From Ampelocalamus luodianensis (Eukaryota > Streptophyta > Magnoliopsida > Poales > Poaceae), in assembly GCA_036346255.1 (NCBI GenBank), contig CM070629.1:5833001-5897000 (forward strand): DNA of 64,000 nucleotides, written 5' to 3'. Below, piece by piece: positions 1 through 11,400 of this stretch. The notes under the pieces are model-generated. The model made no database searches, had not been told where the DNA came from, and saw nothing but the letters and a program-made list of their open reading frames with translations. How positions within the stretch are numbered: the first letter of the stretch is position 1; every line of letters begins with the position of its first letter. A program made the translations under genes and the position numbers.

Positions 1-854
1 CACTGAGGTTGTTTCAAACCATTACCATGTACTATAAAAATATGATGAGCTAGAGTACCTGAAACATTGAAAACCATTAGCGTTAATAACATCACCACGC
101 CCTTTAGTCTCTTGAACAACATATTGTTGCGCCCAAGCATCTGATTAGTTATGATCCAGGGACACTTCTCAGAAGCTCTCGATCAAAGCTGAAATATCAA
201 CACCAGAGAAATTACTTCCATCATTGAAGAGGAACAGGCGCCACCACTTTTACCCAATAAAACTCCTGAAATTTAAAATGAATCTTGGGGAGAGATTTGA
301 GCTGAGAAAGACATTAATGATGTGAAGTGAAAGCAATGCATTCACATTTGTAGAACACCCAAAATATATGATATTAAATGATCAATTTTTCTGATTTTGC
401 CCGAATCTTCAACATAAATACCGCACGGGTTGTGCTTCGGGAGCCGGCTTGAGCGGCGGCTGCCTCCCGCCGTGGCCGCCCCCGATGAATACCGCACGTA
501 CCGTGAGGGGAGGCTGGACGCGGAGCTTGGACACGCCGCGCACGACTACGTGGAGCCGATCGACATGCCCGGTGCACTGGAGAAGGTGGAGACTCCGCTG
601 CCCCTCGACCCTTGCACACGTGTGGCGCCCAAGAATCCGGGCGGCGACGATGACTGGGGGAGGCTAGAGGTGGGAGGCGGCGCCGATGAGGAAGCGGGGC
701 GGCGGCGACGGCTGGGGGAGGCTAGAGGTGGGAAGCGGTGCTAAAGTGGGGATCGGGATGGAGCTCGGGTGCGGTGCCCGTAATGAGGGACCGAAGAGCA
801 GGGGAGAGTGGGGAGGGAGGAGGAGGAAGACGAGGGTAACAGAGTTGATAGTCT
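1..854. other. Unassigned flank, AT-rich then GC-rich
   Basis: I recognise no gene here. On the minus strand, 265 to 59 looks like an exon: an acceptor TTCAG precedes it and GTACTC follows it, but its best reading frame contains stops. From about 430 to 740 the composition becomes very GC-rich and open in several frames. An approximately 30-bp motif (gggggaggctagaggtggga) occurs at about 656 and again at about 713. Openness here is what GC-rich DNA gives by chance, so I call no coding sequence. Confidence 0.4.
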
Positions 855-863
855 TGGCAAAAC

Positions 864-1820
864 GACAAAATTTGATATATATCACTAAAAATACGAGTTT
901 CGAAATATATCACTCAAAATCTTGAATTTGGATATATACCACTCTAATTTTTATTAGCTTTTAATATATACCATGATATGACACTTTTACCCTTGACTCT
1001 TCTTTTTAATAGAGGGAAAAACAGAGAAGAACACGGGAGCAAGGGAGGCAGGCGGCCAAGGTGGGGCTCAACACCAACGACAGCAAGGGAAGGCGACAAC
1101 GGTGAGCGCAAAAATGGAATAAAGAGAGGAAGGTGATCCAATGGGTGGTGATGTCGTGGCTCCTACCTAGAGTCCCACTTCTTCACACGCATTTCCAATT
1201 TCAAACCTCCCTATAACTCGTCCTCCTCCTTCACCTCCGAAGCCGAAGCGAAGCGGAGAAGGCAACTACGTTCGCCATGGGGAGAACAAAGGCAACCGCC
1301 GCTGCCGCCTCTAGGTCCAGGCAGGCCAATCACAAGCCCTCCTTCCTCTCCCCACTCTCACCGACGATCACCGCCACCTGCAAGCATGCTGGCAGCAGCT
1401 CCTCCTCGTCGTCGACCTCCCACACCGACTTCAGCCTCGTCTCCTCCCCCACCTCCTTCGCTTCCTCGAAGCCCGCGCCCAAGTCCAGGTCGTTCAAGCG
1501 CTTGTCCAGGGCCAAGCCGACCGCACTCTCGTCGCTCACCAGCCCCCGCACCGCCTATCCTTTCTCCGCCGCCATAGCCCCCTCCGCTGCCGCGACAGCT
1601 ATCTCCATCGTCAGGGACCTCAAGAGCGCCGTTGAAGCGCCGCTTGCAGATGGAAAGGTCCTCGAGAAGAAAAGGGAAGACGAAGAGCCAGAGGTAAAAG
1701 TGTTTTAGAATGGTATATATTAAAGTCAACGAGATTTAGAGTGACATATATCTAAATTCAGAATTCAGAATGGTATATCTCGAAACGTCGTGTTTTTAGT
1801 AGCATATATCAAATTTTGGC
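864..1820. mobile_element. Pack-MULE (Mutator-like, non-autonomous)
   Basis: The element is bounded by diverged terminal inverted repeats of about 105 bp. The left end begins GACAAAATTTGATATAT, and the right end read on the minus strand begins GCCAAAATTTGATATAT. Both continue through matching stretches such as 'tttgaatt(t)ggatatat'. It is flanked by 9-bp direct repeats, TGGCAAAAC (855-863) and TGGCAAAAA (1821-1829), with one mismatch. Long TIRs plus a 9-bp duplication fit the Mutator superfamily. The 730-bp interior encodes no transposase. It is GC-rich host-like sequence with an open frame that starts after the left TIR, the usual look of a grass Pack-MULE. The donor gene is not recognised. 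Confidence 0.8.
1277..1708 (+). CDS. Hypothetical 143-aa protein inside the Pack-MULE
   Basis: This 143-codon frame begins at an ATG in a GCCATGGGG context and stops just as it enters the right terminal inverted repeat. The predicted protein is Ser/Ala/Pro-rich and basic, with a run of seven serines near residue 41. It has an Arg/Lys-rich middle (PAPKSRSFKRLSRAKP, about residues 67-82) and an acidic C-terminal tail (KKREDEEPE). There is no signal peptide, membrane segment or domain I recognise. The sequence is GC-rich and unlike the AT-rich TIRs around it, which fits a captured gene fragment. The last codons and the stop come from transposon sequence, so any protein would be a chimera. It may not be translated at all. 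I do not assign a function. Confidence 0.35.
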   Translation: MGRTKATAAAASRSRQANHKPSFLSPLSPTITATCKHAGSSSSSSSTSHTDFSLVSSPTSFASSKPAPKSRSFKRLSRAKPTALSSLTSPRTAYPFSAAIAPSAAATAISIVRDLKSAVEAPLADGKVLEKKREDEEPEVKVF

Positions 1821-1829
1821 TGGCAAAAA

Positions 1830-3159
1830 AGGTAATGTTTGTGAGATGTAACAAAAATGTATCAAAAGAAACAAATTTGGGACATTAATGTTGTTCAGAG
1901 TATCCAGACAATTCGAAGTACTTGCGCAATGTAACTAGCTCGGGAAAGCAACAAATTGTGCAGCGTGTACTGATTGGGATAAAAGAATCGGTTTTCTTCC
2001 TCCAAATGAACGAAATTAATACGAGTTAAACTGACGCCCAATGATAGGGGGAATTCTTTTGCAGCCGAAAGTAACTGAAAAGTGAAAATGAAAAACAGAT
2101 TTGCTGCTACTGAAAAAAGTAATCTTTGATCCAATGTGCAAAATTGCAAGCCTATTGTAGGTGAACTGTTCTCCAATCATAGAAGTAAAGTGCAAAATTC
2201 TCCACAAAACCCAAAGATCACAAGAATGAGAAGGCTCCTCTCAGAACATCAGGAAAAAAAGATTCCCAATTTTATCGCCACCTAATCACGATGAATTCAT
2301 CGAAGTTGCATTCGCCAAATTTGCAAAACTCACAAGCAAAACCACCATGGAGAAAAGAACAAATAACTATGAAGCCCCAAGAAACGCGAAGCGGCGAAAC
2401 ATCAGAGCAAGAGCAGAGAGAAAGAAACGCCTAGAAGTTTTCAGGACATCAGCGAACAAGACTTCAAGAACACTTCATCTCCCGTTCGTCAGTTAAAATG
2501 GCATCCCTTTGCAAGAAATCTCAGTTGGTAAAAAGTCACGAGCAGAAAAGATCACAAGGCTCCAAAAAAAAAAGCAACAAATGGCAACATCACAATCGCA
2601 ACAACAGTACAAGGAAAAGGGCACAAACCAACAAGAAAAGAGAAGATGTAAGCCACCTGATCTTGTCCCAGAGAAGAGCCCTTTCTTCTTCCTCCTCCCT
2701 TTCCAAACAGACGCACAAAACAAGTCACCACAAACAAAAGATGGCACCAAGAAATACTTCTTGTCTTTTTGAGAGTAAGCAAGAACTGGAGCACTCCTGA
2801 GTCTTGAGTCCAGAGGTAGTGGGGAATGGGAAGCTTTCTTTCTCACACAGGACAGAGGATCCGAGGAGGTCTTGGAGCTGTGTGTATCTGAGTGTGCAGT
2901 CTCGGTTCTTGCTTTCAGAGGCTCTCCAGCTTCTGTTTCTCCGTGGTTTAACTCGACACTTTATAATTAAGCGTTCTTAATTATTGATTAAAGTGCAGAG
3001 GAGATGGGATTAAAGAATTGCGGGGGATTGACTGGGGGGAGCTCAGCTGCGCGTATCGCAGATCCAACTAAGTTTCTTCGAGACAACGGAGGATTAAAGA
3101 AAGAGGTGGGAAAGGTGGAGAGGACCTATTCTTTTCGGCGTCGTAGGGAGCGTGTGTGA
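1830..3159. other. Unassigned AT-rich stretch, possible minus-strand 5' leader
   Basis: No recognisable protein. Read on the minus strand, 2960 to about 2230 resembles a plant 5' leader. A TATA-like TTATAAAG lies near 2963 and is followed by a pyrimidine-rich stretch. No coding exon that I can identify follows. Short open frames on both strands match no known family. Confidence 0.25.
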
Positions 3160-3162
3160 TGA

Positions 3163-3498
3163 GAGCATCTACCGTATGGTTTGTTCATTAGCTTACAGGG
3201 GAAAAAAAAAAGAAAGAGTACTCGATCTAATAAAAAAATAAGATTTTTAATAGATTATTTTTTAAGCTTGAATGTTAGACTTTAATTGCTATAAATACGT
3301 TTGGAGATAGTAAGACTCACAAAACGAGCTTTTAGGTAGCAAACAAGTCTCTAACAGATTATTTTGTCGTTTCAATTTGTTTGTTTCTTCATCTAATAAC
3401 AAGTCCACCTTCTCTCATCACCATGTCTTCTCCACATCAGCTAAATACTGATATTTTCATCTTTTAATCACAAATAATATGAACTATTATAGATGCTC
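3163..3498. mobile_element. MITE, PIF/Harbinger-like (336 bp)
   Basis: The left end reads GAGCATCTA and the right end TAGATGCTC, a perfect 9-bp terminal inverted repeat. It is flanked by the 3-bp direct repeat TGA (3160-3162 and 3499-3501). The interior is AT-rich and non-coding. A short TIR plus a 3-bp duplication resembles PIF/Harbinger MITEs, although the usual target is TWA rather than TGA. The superfamily assignment is therefore tentative, while the element boundaries are clear. Confidence 0.6.
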
Positions 3499-3501
3499 TG
3501 A

Positions 3502-4983
3502 CTGAGGTTCCAGAGGAGCAGAGAAGGCCCAGCGTTTCTATTGTAGCTACGGCAGAGACCATATTACACGCGCACTGGGCCTTGTCCGGTCCGTCCAATC
3601 TTCAGTTAACTGTTTAGATTAACAGTGTACCATGCTACAATAATAGATGATAAAATTGCTGGACTATTCTCTGCACAGTAGAATCATCAATGTTTGTGCA
3701 GTGTTTTCTACCATGCATGGTAGTATATGTGGGTATGTGTTTTCTTTGTAATCGGAAAAAAGCATAAAGCATGTCGTCTTCTGATTTTTTTTTTGAGCAA
3801 TTTTACGGTATATTCTACTGATAATATAAAATCAAATATGATCATTGATTTGTTAAAAATATAATAGATTTTTTTTTTTTGTTTTTATAATTTTTTGTAA
3901 GGGAATATTGAGGTTCGTAACCACCGTCATATGCATTGATACATTGTAACCACGATGAAATTTGCGTGCCACTGCCACTAGAGGAAATTTGGAAATATTC
4001 CAAAATTTGAGCAGTGCGTTGCAGTGTTCACGCCCCTGTGGTGCATGCGAATTCAAACATTTTCGCCCATGGTTTACTTTTACCTTTCTCCCCTTTTTAA
4101 GATGAGAAAGCGCCGGGAGGCCGGGGACAGCAAGGCAAAACCAAAAAAAGGAGCTATCACACAGAGGCACATAGCTATCCGTTGTTTCACAGCTTTATTA
4201 GGGGAACTTTACACTCCAGATGGGTCATTTCATGCTAAAAAATTTCCCTCGGCAGTCAACCAGTTTTTTTAGAGGAGCACACGTGGTACGCACACGCCAC
4301 ACGCATGTCTATACACACATAGATGTATTCTTAGCACACGTCTAATTTAAAGTAAGAGTTGAACCACACGGAGCGCAGGCACGTATTTGACCACTGAATG
4401 TATCCACGTATACATGTACTATTCCAAAAAAATAAACCCCTATCAGATAAGACACACAACTCGAACGCAGACGGGCTAGGCGAACACCAACCGTGAGCTC
4501 GGTTCTGGGCAGTCAACCAGTTTGCAACCCCATCTTTGCGTCATCTGTTCATACCAAGGACGAAAGATTCCGGGCTCCGGCCCATAGAGTCACTCACAGG
4601 AGTGCAAACCAGTCAGATAAAGCTTTCTCTGCACTGTATTTTTTTAGATGCAACATTTGTGTGTACTTTAGAGATTTCTAGAAAATAAGAATAATCACAC
4701 ATGGCAGAAATAATTGAAGTACTATAGGGTAGTAATTATAGGGTCCCAACTCCGAACCTCTCTTGTTTTCTTTCAGAGAATCCAGCCTAATTTAAATTGT
4801 CCTACATCATCGGCAATCACGATCTGAGTTACTACCGAGACTGTTACGTTGATTCTCACAGTACGAGAATCACTGCTACCGAGACTGTCACGTTGACTCG
4901 CATCCACGCGGCGAAAATCATGGTCCATCCATCGTGCGTGTACATGCACAGTATTTTGGATTCGGCAAGCGTACGTTTTTGTT
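3502..4983. other. Intergenic, nothing assigned
   Basis: AT-rich sequence with homopolymer runs and short open frames on both strands. I find no conserved motif, splice-consistent exon series, tRNA or rRNA. Confidence 0.4.
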
Positions 4984-5535
4984 AGTGGTGGCAAACGGCC
5001 TGCTCGGGCCGTCACAACCCGATTAGGCACGGTCCGACACCGCCGATTAGGCACCATCCGACAGTTAATCGGGTTATGCCATACCTTGCCAGCCCGTGGG
5101 TCAGGGTGTCGTTGATTCAGGCAAGACAATGGTATTTTGGGCCGTGCCGATCCGATCCAGCCCAGCCCGACACCATTTGGCTTAGTCTGGCTGGGATAAG
5201 CCAGTAGCCACCCACGCCCGACTTCCTTGGCCCCGCCACCTGGTCGTCGCACCTGGTCGCCGCTGCCACCTCCATCGTATCCGGTTCGTGCTGCCACCAT
5301 CATCTCCGTGCCCAGCTTCCTCCCCCTGTCTCATCCTCCTTCGCGTCGGCTTCCTCCTCCCTGTGCCGCGCTGGGCCGCTGGCCTCATTGGCTCGCTGTG
5401 GTTGGCCCATCGTGCCGGGTGTGGACCCAGGCATGGTTTAGGCTTACGTGCTATACCGGCCCGGCCTATAAACAGTATAGGTTAGGCCAATGACGCCGTG
5501 CTTCGGACCAACCCGACTGGCACAAACCATTTGGC
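4984..5535. repeat. GC-rich interspersed repeat with a hAT-like edge
   Basis: The stretch begins with GTGGTGGCAAACGG and then carries many short repeats built on 'gggccgtgcc', 'cccgattaggcac' and 'cggcccgg'. In grasses such sequence is usually the subterminal part of non-autonomous hAT elements. I could not find a matching right terminus or target-site duplication, so the right boundary is approximate and the class uncertain. Confidence 0.3.
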
Positions 5536-8190
5536 TATGTTTGCATTTCGCATCCTCCCCTTCTAGCCAGCCGCATAGAAAAAGAGATAGAAAATGAATA
5601 AAACGATCAAAAATTGGTGAAAGACATCGCAGACTACGGCAAAACATGGCTCAAAAACACAGGAAAAGCTTACCCTCCTAGCAAACATGGATAGTCTGGT
5701 GCGACTGTGCGAGTGACACCCAACACAGCTGGTATGAAGTAGCAGCAGTTCAGAGAAATTAAAAAGGGTGTGGCTCCAGCACACTAAGGTTTAAATTGTG
5801 TTTGTCAATTTTTTTAGAAGTACATACGCGTACATGTTCAGTGTAAAAACATAGACATGTGCTTTGTGTATGCCTTCGATAAATTTCTGGCGTGTGTAAA
5901 GAACACGTATGTATGTGTATACGTGAGTGGTGTGAGTGTGATATGTGTAAAAATATATTGCTATGCTAGGCAAAGCGGGCTCGGTAAATGGCGCAGTTTT
6001 GAAACGTTTTTTCTTCCGCCCGCGCCGTGCTGTCCTGAGATCTGCCGTACGCCGACGTGGACGTGGGGAAGGAAGGTAGGTGGGCGGCAATAGCTGCGGT
6101 CGGTGTTGTTTGGTGCGGACGGTGAGGGCTCCCGGAACAGGGGCAGCGAAGCCGGGAGCCTACCTCCCGCGCTGGCAGAATGCGGCCCGGTTGGCACGAC
6201 GCACCATTATATAAAAGGCCCGGTCGCTGTCGCCGAATTCAATCGGTTCCCCGCGCCATTATATGCGAGCCGGGACCGAACCGGCACCCGGCAGGTAGAT
6301 CGACAACTCTGCCCTCCGCGCGGCTTGATGGCCAAATGTGCCCGCCCGCGCGGGTGGCTTCGTCGGCATGGCCAAAAGCGCGCTGTTTTGCCCGTCAGCT
6401 TTGCGTAAAGAGACGTTTCACGCGTTACTGCGGAGTGCGGTGCTGTTGTTGAGCGTGAACGGTGGCGGGCGTCGGAGGCCATTGGGATTTGGGAGGCGAT
6501 GACCGCCAGTGTACCGTGGTAGCAATGAGACTCTCTAGCTACCACCTTTTGCTAATTGCTACCGTACGCCGCTAGTTCTGATGATGCAGATATATATCTT
6601 GTTGAAAACACCAGGAAATTGTTATGACTAAAAAGTCTGAACCGCTTATCAGCAGTACTACTAGTAGGTAGCCAGTTCGTCTTCGGCTAGATTGAAGTGG
6701 TTGGTCCATGCAATTGAAAAGAAAAACTAGTTAGCAGGTTGCACACCAGTAGCGACATGATTAATATGCGCTTCCAAAGCCCCGTCCCTTGGCATGTGAC
6801 CCATACGCCCGCACTACCCAAATTCAATGAAAATTTATATTTCACCATCCTAAAATTTTAGGTTAGGTGGAGCGGAAAAATAGTTTTATCCAATAGCAAA
6901 GCAAGCCACACAAATAATATTGCAATAAATGAAACCAAGAAGTACAATATGCATACGAACATATAAAGATGAATGTAGGACATAGAAGATGGTAGACGAA
7001 TGAAGCATCCACAGCAATTTGCTACTAAGTTATTGAACATACAACAAGAGATGAAGCTGCAACTTGTCAAAAGTAGATGGATTAGTGAGTGTTATGATTA
7101 AATGACCATATATCATAAAAATTGCTAAACATTGACAAGCCAATCACAACCCATTCCAATTTCAACTAATTCAATTAATTACCCGTTTATCTTTGCTTTT
7201 GGACTTGGAGTTTTGTTTGTTTTGACGCTGTCTCTGAACGTGCTGCCGACGCCCTGGCTCTGCTGCTTGCCTACTCGCCGCTTACTACGCCTCGTTCCCC
7301 TCGCAGGCTCCTCGGAGCTGCAGCTCATCCGCGCCCCCTGAATCGCTCACTAGTGCCACCAAGGTTCCGCTGCGCCCGCCTGGTCAGTCATCCTCGGCCG
7401 GCCGCCACGTGCTCTGCTAGCTAGGGTTTCACAAATCGTTTGATTAGAAATTGGGGATTGGCCGATTGGGAGACCACGTGTTCACCACCTCGTCATGGGC
7501 TGGGCCCTCCTCACCAAACACATGACACAAGGCGGCCCAGCCGCCCTAGCACCAAATTGCCCATACCGCTTCGAAGCTCGACCTCCTACCCTCAGCCTTC
7601 CTGAGACGTCTCATGCCGCTGTGTTTGGCTTCGTCTCCCACCTCCGGCGGTGGTGGCTGGCCTGGGGTGCACCGGGATCCAGGGGTCCGGCGGGGAGAAC
7701 CCGTGCTGAAGCACCCATTAGCCCACTGCCACCGCCGCTGGCACACCCCCTTTTTTTTCAACTATTTTATCAAGTTGAAAGTTTTGTAGTAGTGTGTGTG
7801 CAAGAGAAGTAATAATTTACAAGGCTACGAGTTTCTGAGAGGGGGAACGCACTGAGGAGAATACATATGCTGTAGCTCGAAAAAATTGCAGCAAGCCAAG
7901 CAGAATGGTACTATAGTCCCTTAGTGTGTTTTCAGAGGGCATGCCTTCAGAAAGTCTCATAAAGTAGCTTAACCTCCTAGTATAAAAGAAGCATATCCTG
8001 GCCGCTCCAGCACTACCTGTTTGTGACAGAAGTTTTAAGCTTCCATCAACTTCGGACCTATGCTCAAGCCCTCCCAAACGAGACCTAAGAGGCTAAGACC
8101 ATGAAAACTTGCTCTATTGGATAACAGTAACTATTCAACACCAAATTCTACCAACGAAAACTCCGATAATCTTCAAGATCCTCCTAGCAT
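5536..8190. other. Intergenic with GC-rich islands
   Basis: Two GC-rich islands (about 5990-6470 and 7230-7740) sit in AT-rich surroundings. A TATA-like string ttatataaaag occurs at about 6208. Frames of 60-110 codons are open in several phases, but none shows a recognisable domain. No gene is called. Confidence 0.35.
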
Positions 8191-8196
8191 CACTGC

Positions 8197-8202
8197 TTTA
8201 TT
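8197..8202 (-). terminator. Candidate poly(A) signal of HST
   Basis: On the minus strand this is AATAAA, about 260 bp downstream of the HST stop codon, a usual 3' UTR length for a plant gene. Plant poly(A) signals are loose, so this is one candidate among others. Confidence 0.35.
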
Positions 8203-8460
8203 GCCTTCCGTTCAAAATATGCACAACAATGCTTACGCTTTATAGGCACAAAAAGGATATCTACCAACTAGTTATCTTCCCTTCGCTGGCATGCTTGTTT
8301 CCCTATTGTTACCAACTTCTTATTTTGGTATCCTCCCAATTCCCATCATGCAGCCCATGTTAGACTCCCAGGTCTGAAAATTTTATCCAAATGAATATAG
8401 GAAGTTTCCCAACCAGATTTCACAAAACAGGGCAGAATGCTGATCAGAAAAGTTACCTCT

Positions 8461-11400
8461 CTATATTAACGGGAAGAAGATATATTCAGCATAGAACAGA
8501 TTCCAAATGAACCGGTAGTACTGTGAAATAGCATCCTGCCACACAAATAAACAGCGAAAGCTATATATCAGAAGCAAGTAACACAACTACACAAGTAAGC
8601 TTGGAACTAAAAAACGTATCTGCTCCCTAAGCTTCTATAAGATATGCAGAATTACTATTGTGGATATCTTCCGATAAAAAAAAGGTTATCCAAATCCATA
8701 ATGAAAGTACAATGAATGATCTTAAGATCAGCACATGCCATGACATCCAAAACAAGAATGTGGCTAATTCATATACGCTACATGGCAACTTGAGATCTCT
8801 TTATTTATGTTGGTTAACTTTCCATGTCTAGGACACTGCAAGGACATGTTTCCTCTCAAGAACAACAAAAGAACTTGCACGTATGAGACTGCTTGTACAA
8901 CAAATAGCATGGGAACTAGTTACTCTAGTAAAATAACCAAATAACCAAAATACATGCAAGCTCACAGACAAAATACTTCTCCTAGCAATTTCAATCAATA
9001 AAATCTTTGTTGTTTCAACAGTTTTATGTACAAACAGGAGCTGTGAAGGACATAAGTTGAAAGATTCACCTTACTGTACTTTGCTTGCTCCAGAACCCAT
9101 GTCTGAAATCGTGGAACAGAACAAGCAAGTTAAAAAACATACACGTGCTATAAAAGCAAACCAAGAAACTAGCTGTGAATGAATTGTTGTTTGTTATCCT
9201 ATCCCATATAAGTCACAGTTTCTATTGAGGTTTGGGTACAACCTTTCTTAAGCAACATTAGTATATTAGTAATGTTTTGACCACTACACTTTAAACTACA
9301 CAAGCCCACGAACATACATCCCCAATTCTATACAGTACATACGAAAATAAACAGCTAAGCACTACAGGGCATCATGGTTAACGCAGTAAACTAACAATAC
9401 GCTAACTACGCAGGATCACACCGAACAGATGGAGGCTTAGAAACTGCCGGACTGATCATCCAGTAATCTATGTGTTTACCTGGAAAATTAAACCAACTGC
9501 AAGAGCAGCATGAACAGGCACCATTACAGTGCGCCTGAAAGCCTGCAATTTAGAACAACATCATCAGTGCAATAGGGACCTGGTATCACTGCTTAGTGTG
9601 CAATTATGCATCAAAATAATGCCTTGTTCTGGAACATCAAGTGATAAGAAAAGACATCCTAGGGACAAAGAATTTATATGCTGTTACAGTTTGGAAATAT
9701 AAATGTTTCCATATGGTGTATGTTGTTACAATAACCAATGCCGGTTAAAATGCATAGCTTGCATATTACGTATGGTGCTAGTTGTGTCTCTCTAGCTGGG
9801 ATGGGGGAAAGAGGCTCAAAGGAAGGTCAAAAGCAGTATAAAGCTAACCTGAGGCATGAGAAAAGCTACAGCAATAGCAGCAATATAATTTGCTAGCAAT
9901 AAACCAGAGCCAAGAAAGGCAATGTTTCTGACACCAAGCTTTGTTGCCAATGTTGATATTTGGAACCTACAGGGTGAAAACATTACAAGTAGAACATCAA
10001 TAATTCAATTTATGATATTTCTTAGACAAATAAACAATTCAACAGAACTGGCTCAGGCTACTGGCTGCTAATATTCAATCAAATAATTAATTACCAATAT
10101 TTCTTAGACAAATAAACAGTTCAATATAACTGGCTCAGACTGCTGCTGCTAACATTCAATCTCAAGGGAGACAAAGTCAAAAACTGGCTAGGTTTGACCT
10201 TTGAACACATAATTCGCTCAGTGTGCAAAACCTGCAAATTTCAGTCATTTTTCTTATGTTTTGGAGATCTACTGTGCTTTAGATAAGTTCTCCAAAATAT
10301 GGGCTGAAATCCCTCAAACGAGCTTCAAATCGTTCTGGCCCAGGACACTTGGCAAGGCTCAGAGAAATATAACACAAAGGCCCAAAACTCACAATCTTAA
10401 TTGTCTTGTTTAAACTTTCCAGTTGCTAGTAGCTTATTAGTCCAGTTGCTAGTATCTTGGTTGACCAATTACTGTCGTTTTTTTGGACCCCCAGTCTGAA
10501 AATTGTTTTTAGTGACCCCCAAAAACAACAATAAGAATAGCAACACAAAGACATGAACGTGCACCATAAAGACACACACCTACACAAAGAGATTCATAGA
10601 GTTATTTATTTGAAAATTGACATGACTTTTATCAGAAAACCTGGGCTGCCATAACTACAGAACCATGTATAGACTAGAAACTCACTTGCGGTCTCCTTCA
10701 ACATCCGGAAGATCTTTTGTTATAGCAATGACCAAAGCAAATAATGTCACGAAGCATGTAATAAAAGCAACAGGTGAGCTGCAGATAGAAACATATCATA
10801 TGGCGTTAGACATCACGATCATCTCTGAATGTTCGTCTGCAATGAGATGCAACAGAACTTTTACCGCTTTGATTAGATAGGGGGACATTGAATCTGTAAA
10901 TACAATGCTAAATTCAGCAACAAGTCCAAACAAACTTCCAGTGAATATTTTACCTCCATTGGAATGTAAGACCTAATGCAGCTCTAGTAGCATAGTACAC
11001 CCCAAAGTTGAGAAGGAAACCACGAACCTAATCAAAATTTTCAAAGGCAGGTTATTCAAAAAAAGGTTTGCATAATATATTAGTTACTTGAATGAAATAT
11101 GAAGTATAGAAAACATGATCACACAGCACAACCCAGAGAAATGAGGTTTTTGGAATTGTACATTTGTACAGTGGATCATTTGCGAGTTGCTAGGAAATTA
11201 TCAACTACCTAGATAAATGAAGTAAAATTCCTTGCAAACAAACGAGTCAAAAGCATAAATATAATCATGCTTGCAGTATTCAAATTATTTTTCAAAAGGT
11301 TTCACAGGCCAATTTCTCTAAACTGGTATATCTAGACCATAACGGGTAAACAATGCCAAGAGGATGCCCGGGCGGAGGCAGTGTCCTTAGGGGAGAGAAG

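Noticed and set aside
4773..5303. 176-codon minus-strand frame in the GC-rich repeat
   Set aside because: It lies in interspersed-repeat sequence rich in 'cccgacc' motifs; the frame is low-complexity and unsupported.
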